NCBI RefSeq assembly: GCF_036226405.1
Contig: NZ_CP108464.1
Span: 1,550,001-1,614,000 of the forward strand
Length of the DNA stretch: 64,000 nt
Direction of reading: 5' to 3'
Origin: Streptomyces sp. NBC_01260
GTDB taxonomy: Bacteria; Actinomycetota; Actinomycetes; Streptomycetales; Streptomycetaceae
Below, one piece after another: positions 26,859 to 37,570 of the stretch (the first letter of the stretch is position 1; each line of letters begins with the position of its first letter). A program made the translations under genes and the position numbers. The notes under the pieces were generated by a model, which had not been told where the DNA came from, ran no database searches, and saw nothing but the letters and a program-made list of their open reading frames with translations.

Positions 26859-28133
26859 TCAGGACCTGATCGACACCGTCGAAGTGCTGCCGGACGCGGT
26901 CGCGGAGTGCTCGTCCGGGTCGGCGGTCACCGTCGTGTCGAGCGGTGTGAAACGAACCGGAAGGTGCACCAGGGCCCGGTGGAACGGGCCGGGCCGCCAG
27001 AGCAGTTCGCTCACCGGAACGGCCAGTTCCGCATCGCACAGCTGGCTGGTGAGCTGCTCGATCGCGGTCATCGCGATGAGCAGCGCGGGCTGCTTCGCGG
27101 GGCACCGGTGCGGACCCGCCGACCAGGCGAGGTGGGCGCTGGCTCCGGAGCGGGCGCCCGCGTCCGAAGTGGCCGGTCCGGACTGGGTGTTGGCGGCACC
27201 GAAGGAGACCAGGACCAGCTGTCCGGCGTGCAGCCGGACACCGTGGAACTCGGTGTCGTGGCGCGGGTAGTGCGCGGCCAGGTTGGCCAGCGGCGGGTCC
27301 TGCCACAGGACCTCGTTGATCGCCTCGTGCGCGGTCATCGCTCCCCCGTGCAGCGAGCCCGCGTACCGCTCGTCGGTGAGCATGTGCAGGGTGGCGTTGC
27401 CGATCAGGTTGGTCGTGGGGTCATGGCCCGCGCTCATCACCAGGGTGATCTGTCGCACCGTCTCGTCGTTGTCGAGACGGGCCGGGTGAGCGAGGAAGTA
27501 CGAGGTCAGATCACGGCGCGGCCGGGCGCGGCGGTCCGCGACGAGGCGGGTGACGACATCGACGAGGTCGGCGTACGCGGCGGCGGCGCCCTGTGCCGAG
27601 TTCATCATGCCCCCGATGCCGTCGACGATCCGTTCGCCGTCGTCGGGGGCGACGCCGAACCAGGTGATGAAGACGTGCAGCGGGAGCCGCCGGGCGTACT
27701 GGGCGATGAGATCGCCGGTGCCGGTGGTGGCGAACTCGCCGATGAGCTGCTGGGCGACCCTGGCCACCTCCGCCCGCAGGATGTGCGGTTCGATCAGCGC
27801 CAGGCTGTCGTTGATGGCGTCGCGGTAGCGGGTGTGCTCGTCGCCGTCGCTGAACAGCGCGGTGGGGCGGTGGCCGAGGACCGGCAGCACCGGCGAGTCC
27901 GGCGGAACCGTCGCCTGCCAGGCGCGGGGGTCCTTGCTGAAGGTGTGGGTGTCGCGCAGCAGATCGACGGCCGCCTGGTAGTCGGTGACCAGCATCGCCT
28001 CGACGTCGGGGGCGATCCGGACCGGTGCCAGGGGCCCGTGCTCGCGCAGCCTGCGGTAGTGGCCGTGCGGGTCGGCGGCGAAGTCGGGGCCGTACAGCGC
28101 AAGGGGCTGCGGCGGCTGTACGAACAGGGTCAT
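26859..28133 (-). CDS. cvnE: Conservon cytochrome P450 (CYP157-like, no EXXR arginine), CvnE
   Basis: A 424-residue P450. The haem-thiolate loop is WSAGPHRCPAK with Cys344. The I-helix keeps AGHDPTT (residues 235-241). The K-helix motif that is normally EXXR reads E274-V-L-W277, so the arginine of the ERR triad is Trp. S. coelicolor CYP157C1 is the known precedent for a conservon P450 without EXXR (its motif is EQSLW). The residue after the Cys is also Pro, not Gly. The ATG overlaps the cvnD stop (ATGA), so it is coupled to the conservon. It may sense or bind a ligand rather than catalyse; that is inference. The frame runs on upstream but the overlap fixes the start. Confidence 0.92.
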   Translation of the reverse strand: MTLFVQPPQPLALYGPDFAADPHGHYRRLREHGPLAPVRIAPDVEAMLVTDYQAAVDLLRDTHTFSKDPRAWQATVPPDSPVLPVLGHRPTALFSDGDEHTRYRDAINDSLALIEPHILRAEVARVAQQLIGEFATTGTGDLIAQYARRLPLHVFITWFGVAPDDGERIVDGIGGMMNSAQGAAAAYADLVDVVTRLVADRRARPRRDLTSYFLAHPARLDNDETVRQITLVMSAGHDPTTNLIGNATLHMLTDERYAGSLHGGAMTAHEAINEVLWQDPPLANLAAHYPRHDTEFHGVRLHAGQLVLVSFGAANTQSGPATSDAGARSGASAHLAWSAGPHRCPAKQPALLIAMTAIEQLTSQLCDAELAVPVSELLWRPGPFHRALVHLPVRFTPLDTTVTADPDEHSATASGSTSTVSIRS

Positions 28134-28744
28134 GACGGGTCCTCGGGTTGCGGCAGTCGGGTCAGCACGTGTTCGGCCAGCGCGATCAGGGCGTCGATGC
28201 TGCCGCGGCGTTCCCGGGCATCGCACTGGATCAGCGGGGTCCCGGGGGCGAGGTCGAGGTGTTTGCGCAGGACCTCGTCGCTGTGGGCGGGCGCGTCGGG
28301 GAAGCGATTGACCGCCACGGCGTACGGCAGTCCCTGCTCCTCCACCATGTCCATGACCGCGAAGGAGTCGCCGAGCCGTCGCGTGTCCACCAGGACGAGC
28401 GCGCCCAGCGCCCCGCGCGCGATGTCCTCCCACAGTGGCAGGAACCGCTCCTGGCCGGGCGTGCCGAACATGTAGAGCACCAGGTCGTCCGGGACGGTGA
28501 GACGTCCGAAGTCGATGGCGACCGTGGTCGTGGTCTTGTCGGGGAGTCCGGCGGTGTCGTCGAGCAGGGTGCTGGACTGGGTCATCGCCTCCTCGGTGTG
28601 GAGCGTGGGTATTTCCGAGAGCGTACGGATCAGGGTCGTCTTGCCCACGCCGAAGGGACCCGTGACGACGAGCTTCATCAGGGTCCGGGCGGCAGTCGGC
28701 AGATAGCCGACGCCGGTCCGGTCAGTGGAGGGAGCGGAGTCCAA
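28130..28744 (-). CDS. cvnD: Ras-like GTPase CvnD (conservon 2)
   Basis: A 204-residue CvnD. P-loop GPFGVGKTT, effector region TTTTVAIDFGRL, G3 FGTPGQERF, and G4-like AVNRFPD. I selected a TTG start at 28744: an AGAGG lies 8 nt before it, and it yields the family-typical leader DSAPSTDRTGVGYLP before the P-loop; the alternative ATG at 28678 would cut this off. With the TTG start the gene overlaps the 3' end of cvnC by 23 bp. It ends in ATGA overlap with the P450. The GTPase is the presumed output of the CvnA-B-C-D complex. Confidence 0.92.
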   Translation of the reverse strand: MDSAPSTDRTGVGYLPTAARTLMKLVVTGPFGVGKTTLIRTLSEIPTLHTEEAMTQSSTLLDDTAGLPDKTTTTVAIDFGRLTVPDDLVLYMFGTPGQERFLPLWEDIARGALGALVLVDTRRLGDSFAVMDMVEEQGLPYAVAVNRFPDAPAHSDEVLRKHLDLAPGTPLIQCDARERRGSIDALIALAEHVLTRLPQPEDPS

Positions 28745-29075
28745 CGAGCAGCCTCTCGACGAGCGACCGGTCGATCTCCCCGGCACTGGGTATCGGCGGT
28801 CGGGTGAGCAGAAGTCCGGCGGCCGCGAGATCCGTGGCCAGGAATACGGTGGCGCTGACCGGCAGGTCCAGATGGGCCGCGCACTCGACGACGGTGAGGG
28901 CGCCCGGTTCCAGCAGTTCGCACAGCCTGCGCTGTTCCGAGCCGGTGTCAGGGAGCAGGGCCGTATCGGTGCGCACGAGCACGGCGAGCCGGTCGAGCGC
29001 GGGGCCGGCGGGCCGGGACCGGCCGCCGGTGACCAGATAGGCGGGGATCAGGCGGCGTCCCGGTCCGGAGCTCAT
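28722..29075 (-). CDS. cvnC: DUF742 protein CvnC (conservon 2)
   Basis: A 117-residue DUF742 protein. The N terminus (RRLIPAYLVTGGRSRP) and the winged-helix-like AHLDLPVSATVFLATDLAAAGLLLTRPP segment are characteristic. The ATG overlaps the stop of cvnB by 4 bp, and the 3' end overlaps the start of cvnD. It is 18 residues shorter than the copy in conservon 1, mostly at the N terminus. The molecular function of DUF742 is not known. Confidence 0.92.
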   Translation of the reverse strand: MSSGPGRRLIPAYLVTGGRSRPAGPALDRLAVLVRTDTALLPDTGSEQRRLCELLEPGALTVVECAAHLDLPVSATVFLATDLAAAGLLLTRPPIPSAGEIDRSLVERLLVGLRSLH

Positions 29076-29497
29076 GGCCGGGCGGCGGTGTCCGGTTGAC
29101 GGGCGGGCGCGTGCATCGCCCGGGTCAGCGCGGTGACCTGCACCTGCATCTGGTACGCGATGTCACCGAGTTTGGCGCCGGGTTCGGCGAACAGGGCGAG
29201 CGTGGTGTTGTTCCCCGCCGGTACGACGACAGCGAAGCCCAGATCGGATTCGACGACCGTCTGGGCCAGTTTCGGGCCCTCGACGTCGGTGAACGCCGTG
29301 GTGAAGGCGCGCGCCGCGGCGTGCAGCGTGGCCGTCATCGCGGCGACCCGTTCGCCGGACGCCCGGTCGAGACCGGGCGAGGCGCCCTCGATGAGGCCGT
29401 CACCGGTGGCGACCACCGCATGCTGGACCCCGGGCAGTTCCAGCAGCGGGGTCAGCACCCATGCGAGGTCACCGGTGGTGGGGCTGGGGGCGCTCAC
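29072..29497 (-). CDS. cvnB: Roadblock/LC7-domain protein CvnB (conservon 2)
   Basis: A 141-residue Roadblock/LC7 protein (LAWVLTPLLELPGVQHAVVATGDGLIEG...). Starts with GTG 4 bp inside cvnA and overlaps cvnC by 4 bp. The tail after about residue 120 (TRAMHAPARQPDTAARP) is probably disordered. By analogy with other Roadblock proteins it should regulate the CvnD GTPase; it is expected to dimerise and associate with the membrane through CvnA. Confidence 0.92.
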   Translation of the reverse strand: MSAPSPTTGDLAWVLTPLLELPGVQHAVVATGDGLIEGASPGLDRASGERVAAMTATLHAAARAFTTAFTDVEGPKLAQTVVESDLGFAVVVPAGNNTTLALFAEPGAKLGDIAYQMQVQVTALTRAMHAPARQPDTAARP

Positions 29498-30864
29498 GTC
29501 TCGTCGTCTCCTTGGTCGTCCTGGTCGCCCAGGTGGTCGTGGCCGTCCGAATCCGGTGCGGGAGCCCGCCCGGCGACGCTCCTGCCGTTGAGAGTGCCCT
29601 GCTGGAGCGCCGCCCAGGAAGACTCGGCCTGCTCCGGTGTACGGGGCACCTGTCCGGCGGCCGGGACGGCGGCGGGTGCGGTGGACGCGACCGCCGCCGG
29701 ACGGGGTGCGCGCCGGCGTCTGCTGGGAAGGCCCGCCGGCTCAGCGGCGCCGGTCTCCGGCGGGGCCGGTGCGGGAGGAGCGGGTGCGTCCGGCTCCGCC
29801 GGGGCGGGGTGCGCCGGCACGGGCGTCGGCGCCAGGGCGGAGAGGGTCCGGTCCTCCTTCAGCACGGTCAGCAGATGGGCGGGGACACGCAGGATCGTCC
29901 GCATACCGCCGAAGGGTGAGGCCTCGATGTGGCAGTGGAAGCCGTACTGCACCACGAGCCGTCCGACGACCGCGAAGCCGGTCTGCGGCGGGTCGCCCAG
30001 TTCGGTCAGGAGCACTTCCGAGGGGCCTGCAAGGAGGGTTCGGGCCCGGTCGAGCGCGTCCTCGTCCATGCCGATGCCCGCGTCGTCGACGACCAGGAAC
30101 GCGCCCCGGCCGCCGCTCTGCTGGAGCGTCACCGCCACATCGGTGTCGGGGTGCGAGTACGCGGTCGCGTTGGCCAGGAGTTCGGCGAGTGCGATCGCGA
30201 GGGGTTCGGCGGCCCTGGCCGCGAGCGCGAGCCGCTCCTCGCGCAGATGGTTGGCCACCTTGATCCGCTCGTAGCCGGCGACGCGGGACTGGGCACCGAG
30301 CACGACCTCGACGAGCGGTGAGTTCTGCCGGGCGAGGCCGGGCCAGGCGTCGCACAGCACGGCGGTGGCCTGGGTCCGGCGCAGGGCCAGTTCGTTGCGG
30401 AAGTCCAGTTGCAGGATGCGGGGGTCGTCGTACTCGTGCTGGAGCTCGTGGAGCAGTTGCTGGGACTGGTTGAGCAGCGACTGGATCTTGGCCGAGGTGC
30501 CGCGCATCGCCGCGCGGGCGGCCGCGTCGACGCGCTGCCGTTCCTCGATGACGGCGGTGCGGGCGGCCTGTACGGCTTCGGTGAGCAGCCGGGCCGAGTC
30601 GCCGTCCACCTCGGCCGCCTCCCGCAGTCCGGGAACCTGGGCGCTGGGGTGGGAGAGGGCGACCGCGGCGGCCGGGATCCGCCGGTGGGCCAGTTGCCGG
30701 ATCTCGTCGACGAGGGCGGCGGTACGGGCCTCGGCGGCCTTCATCTGCCGTTCGGTGAGCTCTGCGCGGGCCACGGCGAGCTGTTCCGAGCGGGCGGACC
30801 CGTACGAGCGCGTCGTCGCCACCACGGCGGCTATGACGGCGATCACCGCCACGATCCATCCCAT
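29494..30864 (-). CDS. cvnA: Conservon sensor ATPase CvnA (conservon 2, complete)
   Basis: A 456-residue CvnA. It has one N-terminal membrane segment (WIVAVIAVIAAVVATTRSY), a coiled-coil-like helical stretch rich in Arg/Ala/Glu (residues 25-130), a four-helix region, and a GHKL ATPase with the N-box ALAELLANATAYS and VDDAGIGMDEDAL. There is no extracellular sensor domain, unlike the third CvnA at the end of the window. The C terminus is a Pro/Ala-rich tail of about 110 residues. First gene of the A-B-C-D-E operon; its promoter must lie in the 95-nt gap before it or further up. Confidence 0.92.
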   Translation of the reverse strand: MGWIVAVIAVIAAVVATTRSYGSARSEQLAVARAELTERQMKAAEARTAALVDEIRQLAHRRIPAAAVALSHPSAQVPGLREAAEVDGDSARLLTEAVQAARTAVIEERQRVDAAARAAMRGTSAKIQSLLNQSQQLLHELQHEYDDPRILQLDFRNELALRRTQATAVLCDAWPGLARQNSPLVEVVLGAQSRVAGYERIKVANHLREERLALAARAAEPLAIALAELLANATAYSHPDTDVAVTLQQSGGRGAFLVVDDAGIGMDEDALDRARTLLAGPSEVLLTELGDPPQTGFAVVGRLVVQYGFHCHIEASPFGGMRTILRVPAHLLTVLKEDRTLSALAPTPVPAHPAPAEPDAPAPPAPAPPETGAAEPAGLPSRRRRAPRPAAVASTAPAAVPAAGQVPRTPEQAESSWAALQQGTLNGRSVAGRAPAPDSDGHDHLGDQDDQGDDET

Positions 30865-30959
30865 GCCGTTACCGTATTTCTGTCGTCGGGTCGCTCCTCC
30901 GGCCGGGGCGCCGGCGGAGGGTCAGGTGGATGGCCGGGCCTGGGCGGCGGGCCGGGCGG

Positions 30960-31958
30960 TCACTCCGCCGCGCCCGCGGGCTCACGGGTCTGCTCCACTT
31001 CTCGCGCCAGCACGGCCATCTCCGTCATCACCTGCAGCACACCCGGCAGTTCCGAGCCGTCGAGCTGCCGGTACTCGCTGCCGATCGTCACCACCAGCCG
31101 CTCGGGGAGTCCGAGTTCGGGGTGCCGGCCCTCGCCGATCACCCGGCGGGCCGCCTCCGGGGCGGGCACCCCGGCGGCGTGGAAGGTGTGGGCGCGCTCC
31201 TGTACGTACTCCAGATAGCCGATGTGGTCGCGTACCCCGGCCCGGTCGAGGACCGGCCCGTGTCCCGGCACGACGGTTTCGGCTCCGGTGGCCAGCACCT
31301 GTTCACAGGCAGCGATCACGTTGCTCAGCGGGCCCGCCCAGTGGATCGGGTGGTCCCCCGGCTGCCGGGGTGTCGAGGAGAAGATGATGTCGCCGCTGAA
31401 CACGGCGCTCTGGGCGGGCAGGTGGACCATCAGGTCACCCGTGGTGTGCGCGGACGGCAGGGCGGAGATCCGGACGGGGTACTCCCCCAGGGTCAGTTCG
31501 AGCTCCCCGGTGAAGTAGGTGGTCGGCTGGACCGGTTCGGTCTGCGACCAGTCGAACAGGCCGAAGTGGCGGCCGAGGTAGTCGCCGAGCGGGCTTGCCG
31601 GATCGCTGCCGCTGACGAGCGCGTGCTGCTGCTTCGGGGTGGGCTCGTAGTGAATGTGGTCCCGGGCCTCGCGGGTCGCGATGATCTCCGCGTCCGGGAG
31701 CACGCCGGCGCCCCAGAAGTGGTCGCCGTTGGCGTGCGTGACGATCACCCGGTCGATGGAGACGCCGTCCGGCAGCAGCTTCGTGCTCTCGGCCAGGAAC
31801 TGCCCCGCCAGCACCGGGTCGTACGGGGTGTCGATCCAGAGCGCGCCGCGGGGCGAGACGAGGAGGCCGCAGTTGGCCAGCCCCCAGCCCCGTTTCGGCG
31901 GGAGCCATGCGTGCAGGCCCCGGCCCAGGTCAACGACGTCTCCACCCGTGATCGACAT
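30960..31958 (-). CDS. MBL-fold metallo-hydrolase
   Basis: A 332-residue metallo-beta-lactamase-fold protein. The metal motif reads THANGDHFWGAG (near residue 105): the second His of HxHxDH is replaced by Asn, as in a subgroup of actinobacterial MBL proteins with HxNGDH. Further metal ligands appear in SAHTTGDLMVHL, FSGDIIFSS and VPGHGPVLD. Substrate cannot be assigned. It ends 95 nt before the cvnA start and has the same orientation as conservon 2, so it is upstream of it on the minus strand and could share transcription. Cytoplasmic. Confidence 0.86.
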   Translation of the reverse strand: MSITGGDVVDLGRGLHAWLPPKRGWGLANCGLLVSPRGALWIDTPYDPVLAGQFLAESTKLLPDGVSIDRVIVTHANGDHFWGAGVLPDAEIIATREARDHIHYEPTPKQQHALVSGSDPASPLGDYLGRHFGLFDWSQTEPVQPTTYFTGELELTLGEYPVRISALPSAHTTGDLMVHLPAQSAVFSGDIIFSSTPRQPGDHPIHWAGPLSNVIAACEQVLATGAETVVPGHGPVLDRAGVRDHIGYLEYVQERAHTFHAAGVPAPEAARRVIGEGRHPELGLPERLVVTIGSEYRQLDGSELPGVLQVMTEMAVLAREVEQTREPAGAAE

Positions 31959-32323
31959 GGACGCGATTATGCCGACCGCTTTCCGGCCGTGCGTTCGAAC
32001 TCGGCCACAACAGTGTCCCGTTGGCTTGAAAACGCCTAACCATCACGCCCAGGGAGGCTGACCGGTGACCGTGCGAGACCATCCAAACCATCCCCCTTAC
32101 CGGATCATCCGGATATTCCGGTGAATACCACCCGACCTTCCGCCGCCCTGTCGCCATTGCGCGACGGGCGGCCGTCAAACCGGAAGAGGCCGATTACCCA
32201 CCGAGCATGGCTGAAAACAGACGCCGCAAAGCCCCCGGCGGGACCGCTTGGCAGCGACCGGCCGGGGGCCTTGTGACGCGCGGTGTCCCAGGGTCTGTCC
32301 GGCGGATCAGGACCGGACACGGT
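31959..32323. other. Intergenic region (365 nt)
   Basis: Holds the promoter region of the MBL-fold hydrolase and, at its far end, the terminator of the lectin gene (32231-32269). A short CCGGA-rich repeat lies around 32099-32120. I see no gene. Confidence 0.6.
32231..32269 (-). terminator. Hairpin terminator after the lectin gene
   Basis: GCCCCCGGC (32231-32239) pairs with GCCGGGGGC (32261-32269); on the minus strand the stem is followed by TTTGC. Confidence 0.7.
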
Positions 32324-34802
<2,479 letters not shown>

Positions 34803-34917
34803 GGGGGTCCTCTCTCTGTCTGTACGGGTGCTGCAATGGTGCGGGTGCTGCGGGTGCCCGCAGCAGTCCGGGGGAAGACCGCTGCCGGGCCGGCTGTGCG
34901 GGTGGGCGGTCTGCGGG

Positions 34918-36558
34918 CTATCGGCCGGCGATCGAGGCCTCGAACTCGGCGCGCATCTTGTCACCGCCGCCGGAGCGCCACTTCTGCAGCTGCTCCTTGT
35001 ACGCGGAGAGCGGCTTGCGGCCCGCGACGATGTCCAGCTGGCAGTCGCTCATGGCGGTGGTGAGCGAAGGGCTCTTGCTGGTGGACGTGTCGGAGAAGTG
35101 CCCGCTCGTCGGGTTCGTCTGGCTGATCTTGAGGAGTTCCTGCTGCCAGCCGTGGATGTTCCCGGCCAGCTCCGACTTGCCCGGCAGATAGATGTACTCG
35201 GGGCCCGCGGCGAGGAAGGCCAGCGGCATGGCCGTGGTCACCGCCTCGGAGTTCCCCTTGGGCGTCAGCTTGACGTCCCCGCCCGACGTGCGGTTGAAGT
35301 GCGTTCCCTCGATACCGTTGTCGAGGAAGAGCCGCTCCTCGGTACCGAAGGGGGCGGCCAGGTAGTCCATGACGCCCAGCAGCATCTTCACGCGTTCGGC
35401 GTCGGCCTTCTTGCTGATGGCGGTGTAGCCGACCGAGCCGTACCCCATGCTGTACCTCGGCTTGGCACCGGCCTTGGCGGCGAAGGGCACGATGACGCCG
35501 AACGGGAAGTCGTACGTCTTGGCGTCCACCAGGAAGCTGGGGAAGGACTGCACATAGGCGCCGAGGGTGCCCTGCGCCATCTTCTCCATCGTGGTGCTGA
35601 GGTTGGGGTCCGGCCAGAAGAGACCGGCCTTGGCCACCTTGACGGCGAACGCCAGGGCCTCCTGGTACTCCTCCGTCTCGTACATGTGGGTCAGCTTTCC
35701 GCCCTCCAGACGCCAGCCGCTGGGCGCCCCGAACCACTGGCCGAACATCCCGATGTGGTTCACGTACGCCGGCTCCAGGACGTACTTGTTGCGCTTGGTG
35801 TCCAGGAGCTCCTTGCCCTTGGCGAGAAAGTCCTCGGCGCTGCTGAACTCGGCGCCGCCGACCGGCTTCCAGAAGTCCTGGTTGATGGCGTAGACCTGGC
35901 CCATGGAACCGTAGGCGACGGTGACGCCGCGGATCTTTCCGTTGACCACGGCGGTCTTCCACGCGGTGGTCGGCAGGTTCGCCAGGTTCGGGTAGTCCTT
36001 CACCGCGTCGCCGGAGAGGTGCGGTGTGAGGTCGTGGAACTTGGCGTCCAGCAGCTCGGGCACACGCTGGATGCCCTGGTTCGGCGGGAACCAGACCAGG
36101 TCGGGTATGTCGCCGCCGGCCATCATGGCGTTGAACTTGGTGAGGTAGGCGTCAACGCCCTGGTCCACCACGATCGTCATGTCGAACTGCGCCCCGAGGC
36201 GCTTGTTCAGCTCCTGCCAGTAGGCGTTCTTGGCCTGCGGCGGTGCGGGCGTGGTGAAGGTCTCGGTGAGGGCCGTGATGCGGCTGCCGTCACCGGGCGC
36301 CTTGGCCACCGACTTGGTGAGGGCCTTGGGGTACCGCAGGTACGTGGCGTCGAGACCGGCCGCGTTGCCCGCCAGGTCGGCGGGAGCGGTCTGCGCCGGC
36401 ACGTACGCCGGCAGCTTGAGCTTGGCCGACGCCTTGGAACCGCCCTTGCTGACCGTGGCACCGCTGCCACAGGCGCTCAGGGTCGTCAGACCGGCCACGG
36501 TCAGGCCGGCGATTCCCGCGGCGCCCATGAATCCGCGCCGGGACAAGTTGGTGGACAT
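34918..36558 (-). CDS. Extracellular solute-binding lipoprotein of a sugar ABC transporter
   Basis: A 546-residue binding protein. It has a twin-arginine signal (NLSRRGFMGAAG) and a lipobox LSAC near residue 29, so it is a Tat-exported lipoprotein. The body is the large LplA/YtcQ-type family 1 solute-binding fold (e.g. MAGGDIPDLVWF and GMFGQWFGAPSGWRLEGGK), about 100 residues longer than common maltose-type proteins. It works with the two permeases upstream. No ATPase gene is in the operon; in Streptomyces the shared ATPase MsiK usually serves such systems (established for other transporters; assumed here). Confidence 0.91.
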   Translation of the reverse strand: MSTNLSRRGFMGAAGIAGLTVAGLTTLSACGSGATVSKGGSKASAKLKLPAYVPAQTAPADLAGNAAGLDATYLRYPKALTKSVAKAPGDGSRITALTETFTTPAPPQAKNAYWQELNKRLGAQFDMTIVVDQGVDAYLTKFNAMMAGGDIPDLVWFPPNQGIQRVPELLDAKFHDLTPHLSGDAVKDYPNLANLPTTAWKTAVVNGKIRGVTVAYGSMGQVYAINQDFWKPVGGAEFSSAEDFLAKGKELLDTKRNKYVLEPAYVNHIGMFGQWFGAPSGWRLEGGKLTHMYETEEYQEALAFAVKVAKAGLFWPDPNLSTTMEKMAQGTLGAYVQSFPSFLVDAKTYDFPFGVIVPFAAKAGAKPRYSMGYGSVGYTAISKKADAERVKMLLGVMDYLAAPFGTEERLFLDNGIEGTHFNRTSGGDVKLTPKGNSEAVTTAMPLAFLAAGPEYIYLPGKSELAGNIHGWQQELLKISQTNPTSGHFSDTSTSKSPSLTTAMSDCQLDIVAGRKPLSAYKEQLQKWRSGGGDKMRAEFEASIAGR

Positions 36559-36610
36559 GGGGCTCCTTGAAGGATGTGAAGTACGTGGCGGCGATGTGGG
36601 GACGGGCGGA

Positions 36611-37570
36611 TCAGCCCTTGATCGCCCCGGTGAGGACGCCCTTGACGAAGAACTTCTGCAGGAAGGGGTAGACACAGAAGATGGGCACGATGGCGATGAT
36701 CAGCACGGCCATCTGCAAGGAGGTCGCCGGTGGCACCGCGTGGACGCCCATGGCCGACGCGTTGATGCTCTGCCCGTTGAGCACGTAACTGCGCAGGATC
36801 ACCTGGATGGGGAACTTGCTGGAGTCGTTCAGGTAGAGCACCGCGTTGAAGAAGCTGTTCCAGTACCCGACCGCGTAGAACAGGCCGACCACGGCGAGGA
36901 CCGCCTTGGACAGCGGGAGGACGATCCGGAAGAGGACCGTGACCTCACCGGCGCCGTCGATCCGCGCCGCGTCGTACAGCTCCTCGGGAATGCTCTGGAA
37001 GAAGGAGCGGACGACCACGATGTTGAACGCGTTGAGCAGGACCGGCAGGATCAGCGCGGCGTAGGTGTCCAGCATCTTGAACTGCTGGACCGCCAGGTAC
37101 GTCGGGATGATCCCGGGAGCGAAGAGGAACGTGCCCAGCACCAGCAGCAGGATCGGCTTGCCGAGAACCGTGCCGGGGCGCGAGGTCCCGTACGCGATCA
37201 TCACCGTGCACGCCAGGCTGAGCGCGGTGCCGATCAGCGTGATCATGATGGAGACCAGCGCGGCCTGGGTGACGACCCCGCCGGAGAGGATGACCCGGTA
37301 GGCCTCCAGCGTCGGGTGATGCGGCAGCAGCACGTAACCGCCGTTGGCGTTCAGCTCCTCGCGGCCCGCCAGACTGGTGCCGATGGCGAGGACGAACGGG
37401 TAGAGCACGATCACGGTGAGGACGGCCAGGGCCACCGCCTTCGCACCCTGTCCGTACCAGTGGGGGCGCTCCATCCACGGCGGCCTGCCGTTGGAGACGC
37501 GGGGGCGCGCCCCGCCCCGGGGGCCGAACCGGGCGCTGCGCAGCCGGGTCGCGACGGACTGCTGACTCAT
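36611..37570 (-). CDS. Carbohydrate ABC transporter permease (YtcP/LplC type)
   Basis: A 319-residue inner-membrane permease with six predicted helices. The EAA loop reads EELYDAARIDGAGEVTVLFRIVLP, where it docks the ATPase. The N-terminal 45 residues are a hydrophilic extension. The C terminus ends in KFFVKGVLTGAIKG, typical of this family. The ATG overlaps the stop of the partner permease (ATGA). It lies 52 nt before the lipoprotein gene. Substrate likely an oligosaccharide; not determinable. Confidence 0.93.
   Translation of the reverse strand: MSQQSVATRLRSARFGPRGGARPRVSNGRPPWMERPHWYGQGAKAVALAVLTVIVLYPFVLAIGTSLAGREELNANGGYVLLPHHPTLEAYRVILSGGVVTQAALVSIMITLIGTALSLACTVMIAYGTSRPGTVLGKPILLLVLGTFLFAPGIIPTYLAVQQFKMLDTYAALILPVLLNAFNIVVVRSFFQSIPEELYDAARIDGAGEVTVLFRIVLPLSKAVLAVVGLFYAVGYWNSFFNAVLYLNDSSKFPIQVILRSYVLNGQSINASAMGVHAVPPATSLQMAVLIIAIVPIFCVYPFLQKFFVKGVLTGAIKG

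Noticed and set aside
28130..28786. Longer cvnD start at 28786 and shorter ATG at 28678
   Set aside because: The upstream start would overlap cvnC more and lacks a ribosome-binding site; the ATG loses the family leader. TTG at 28744 has an AGAGG.
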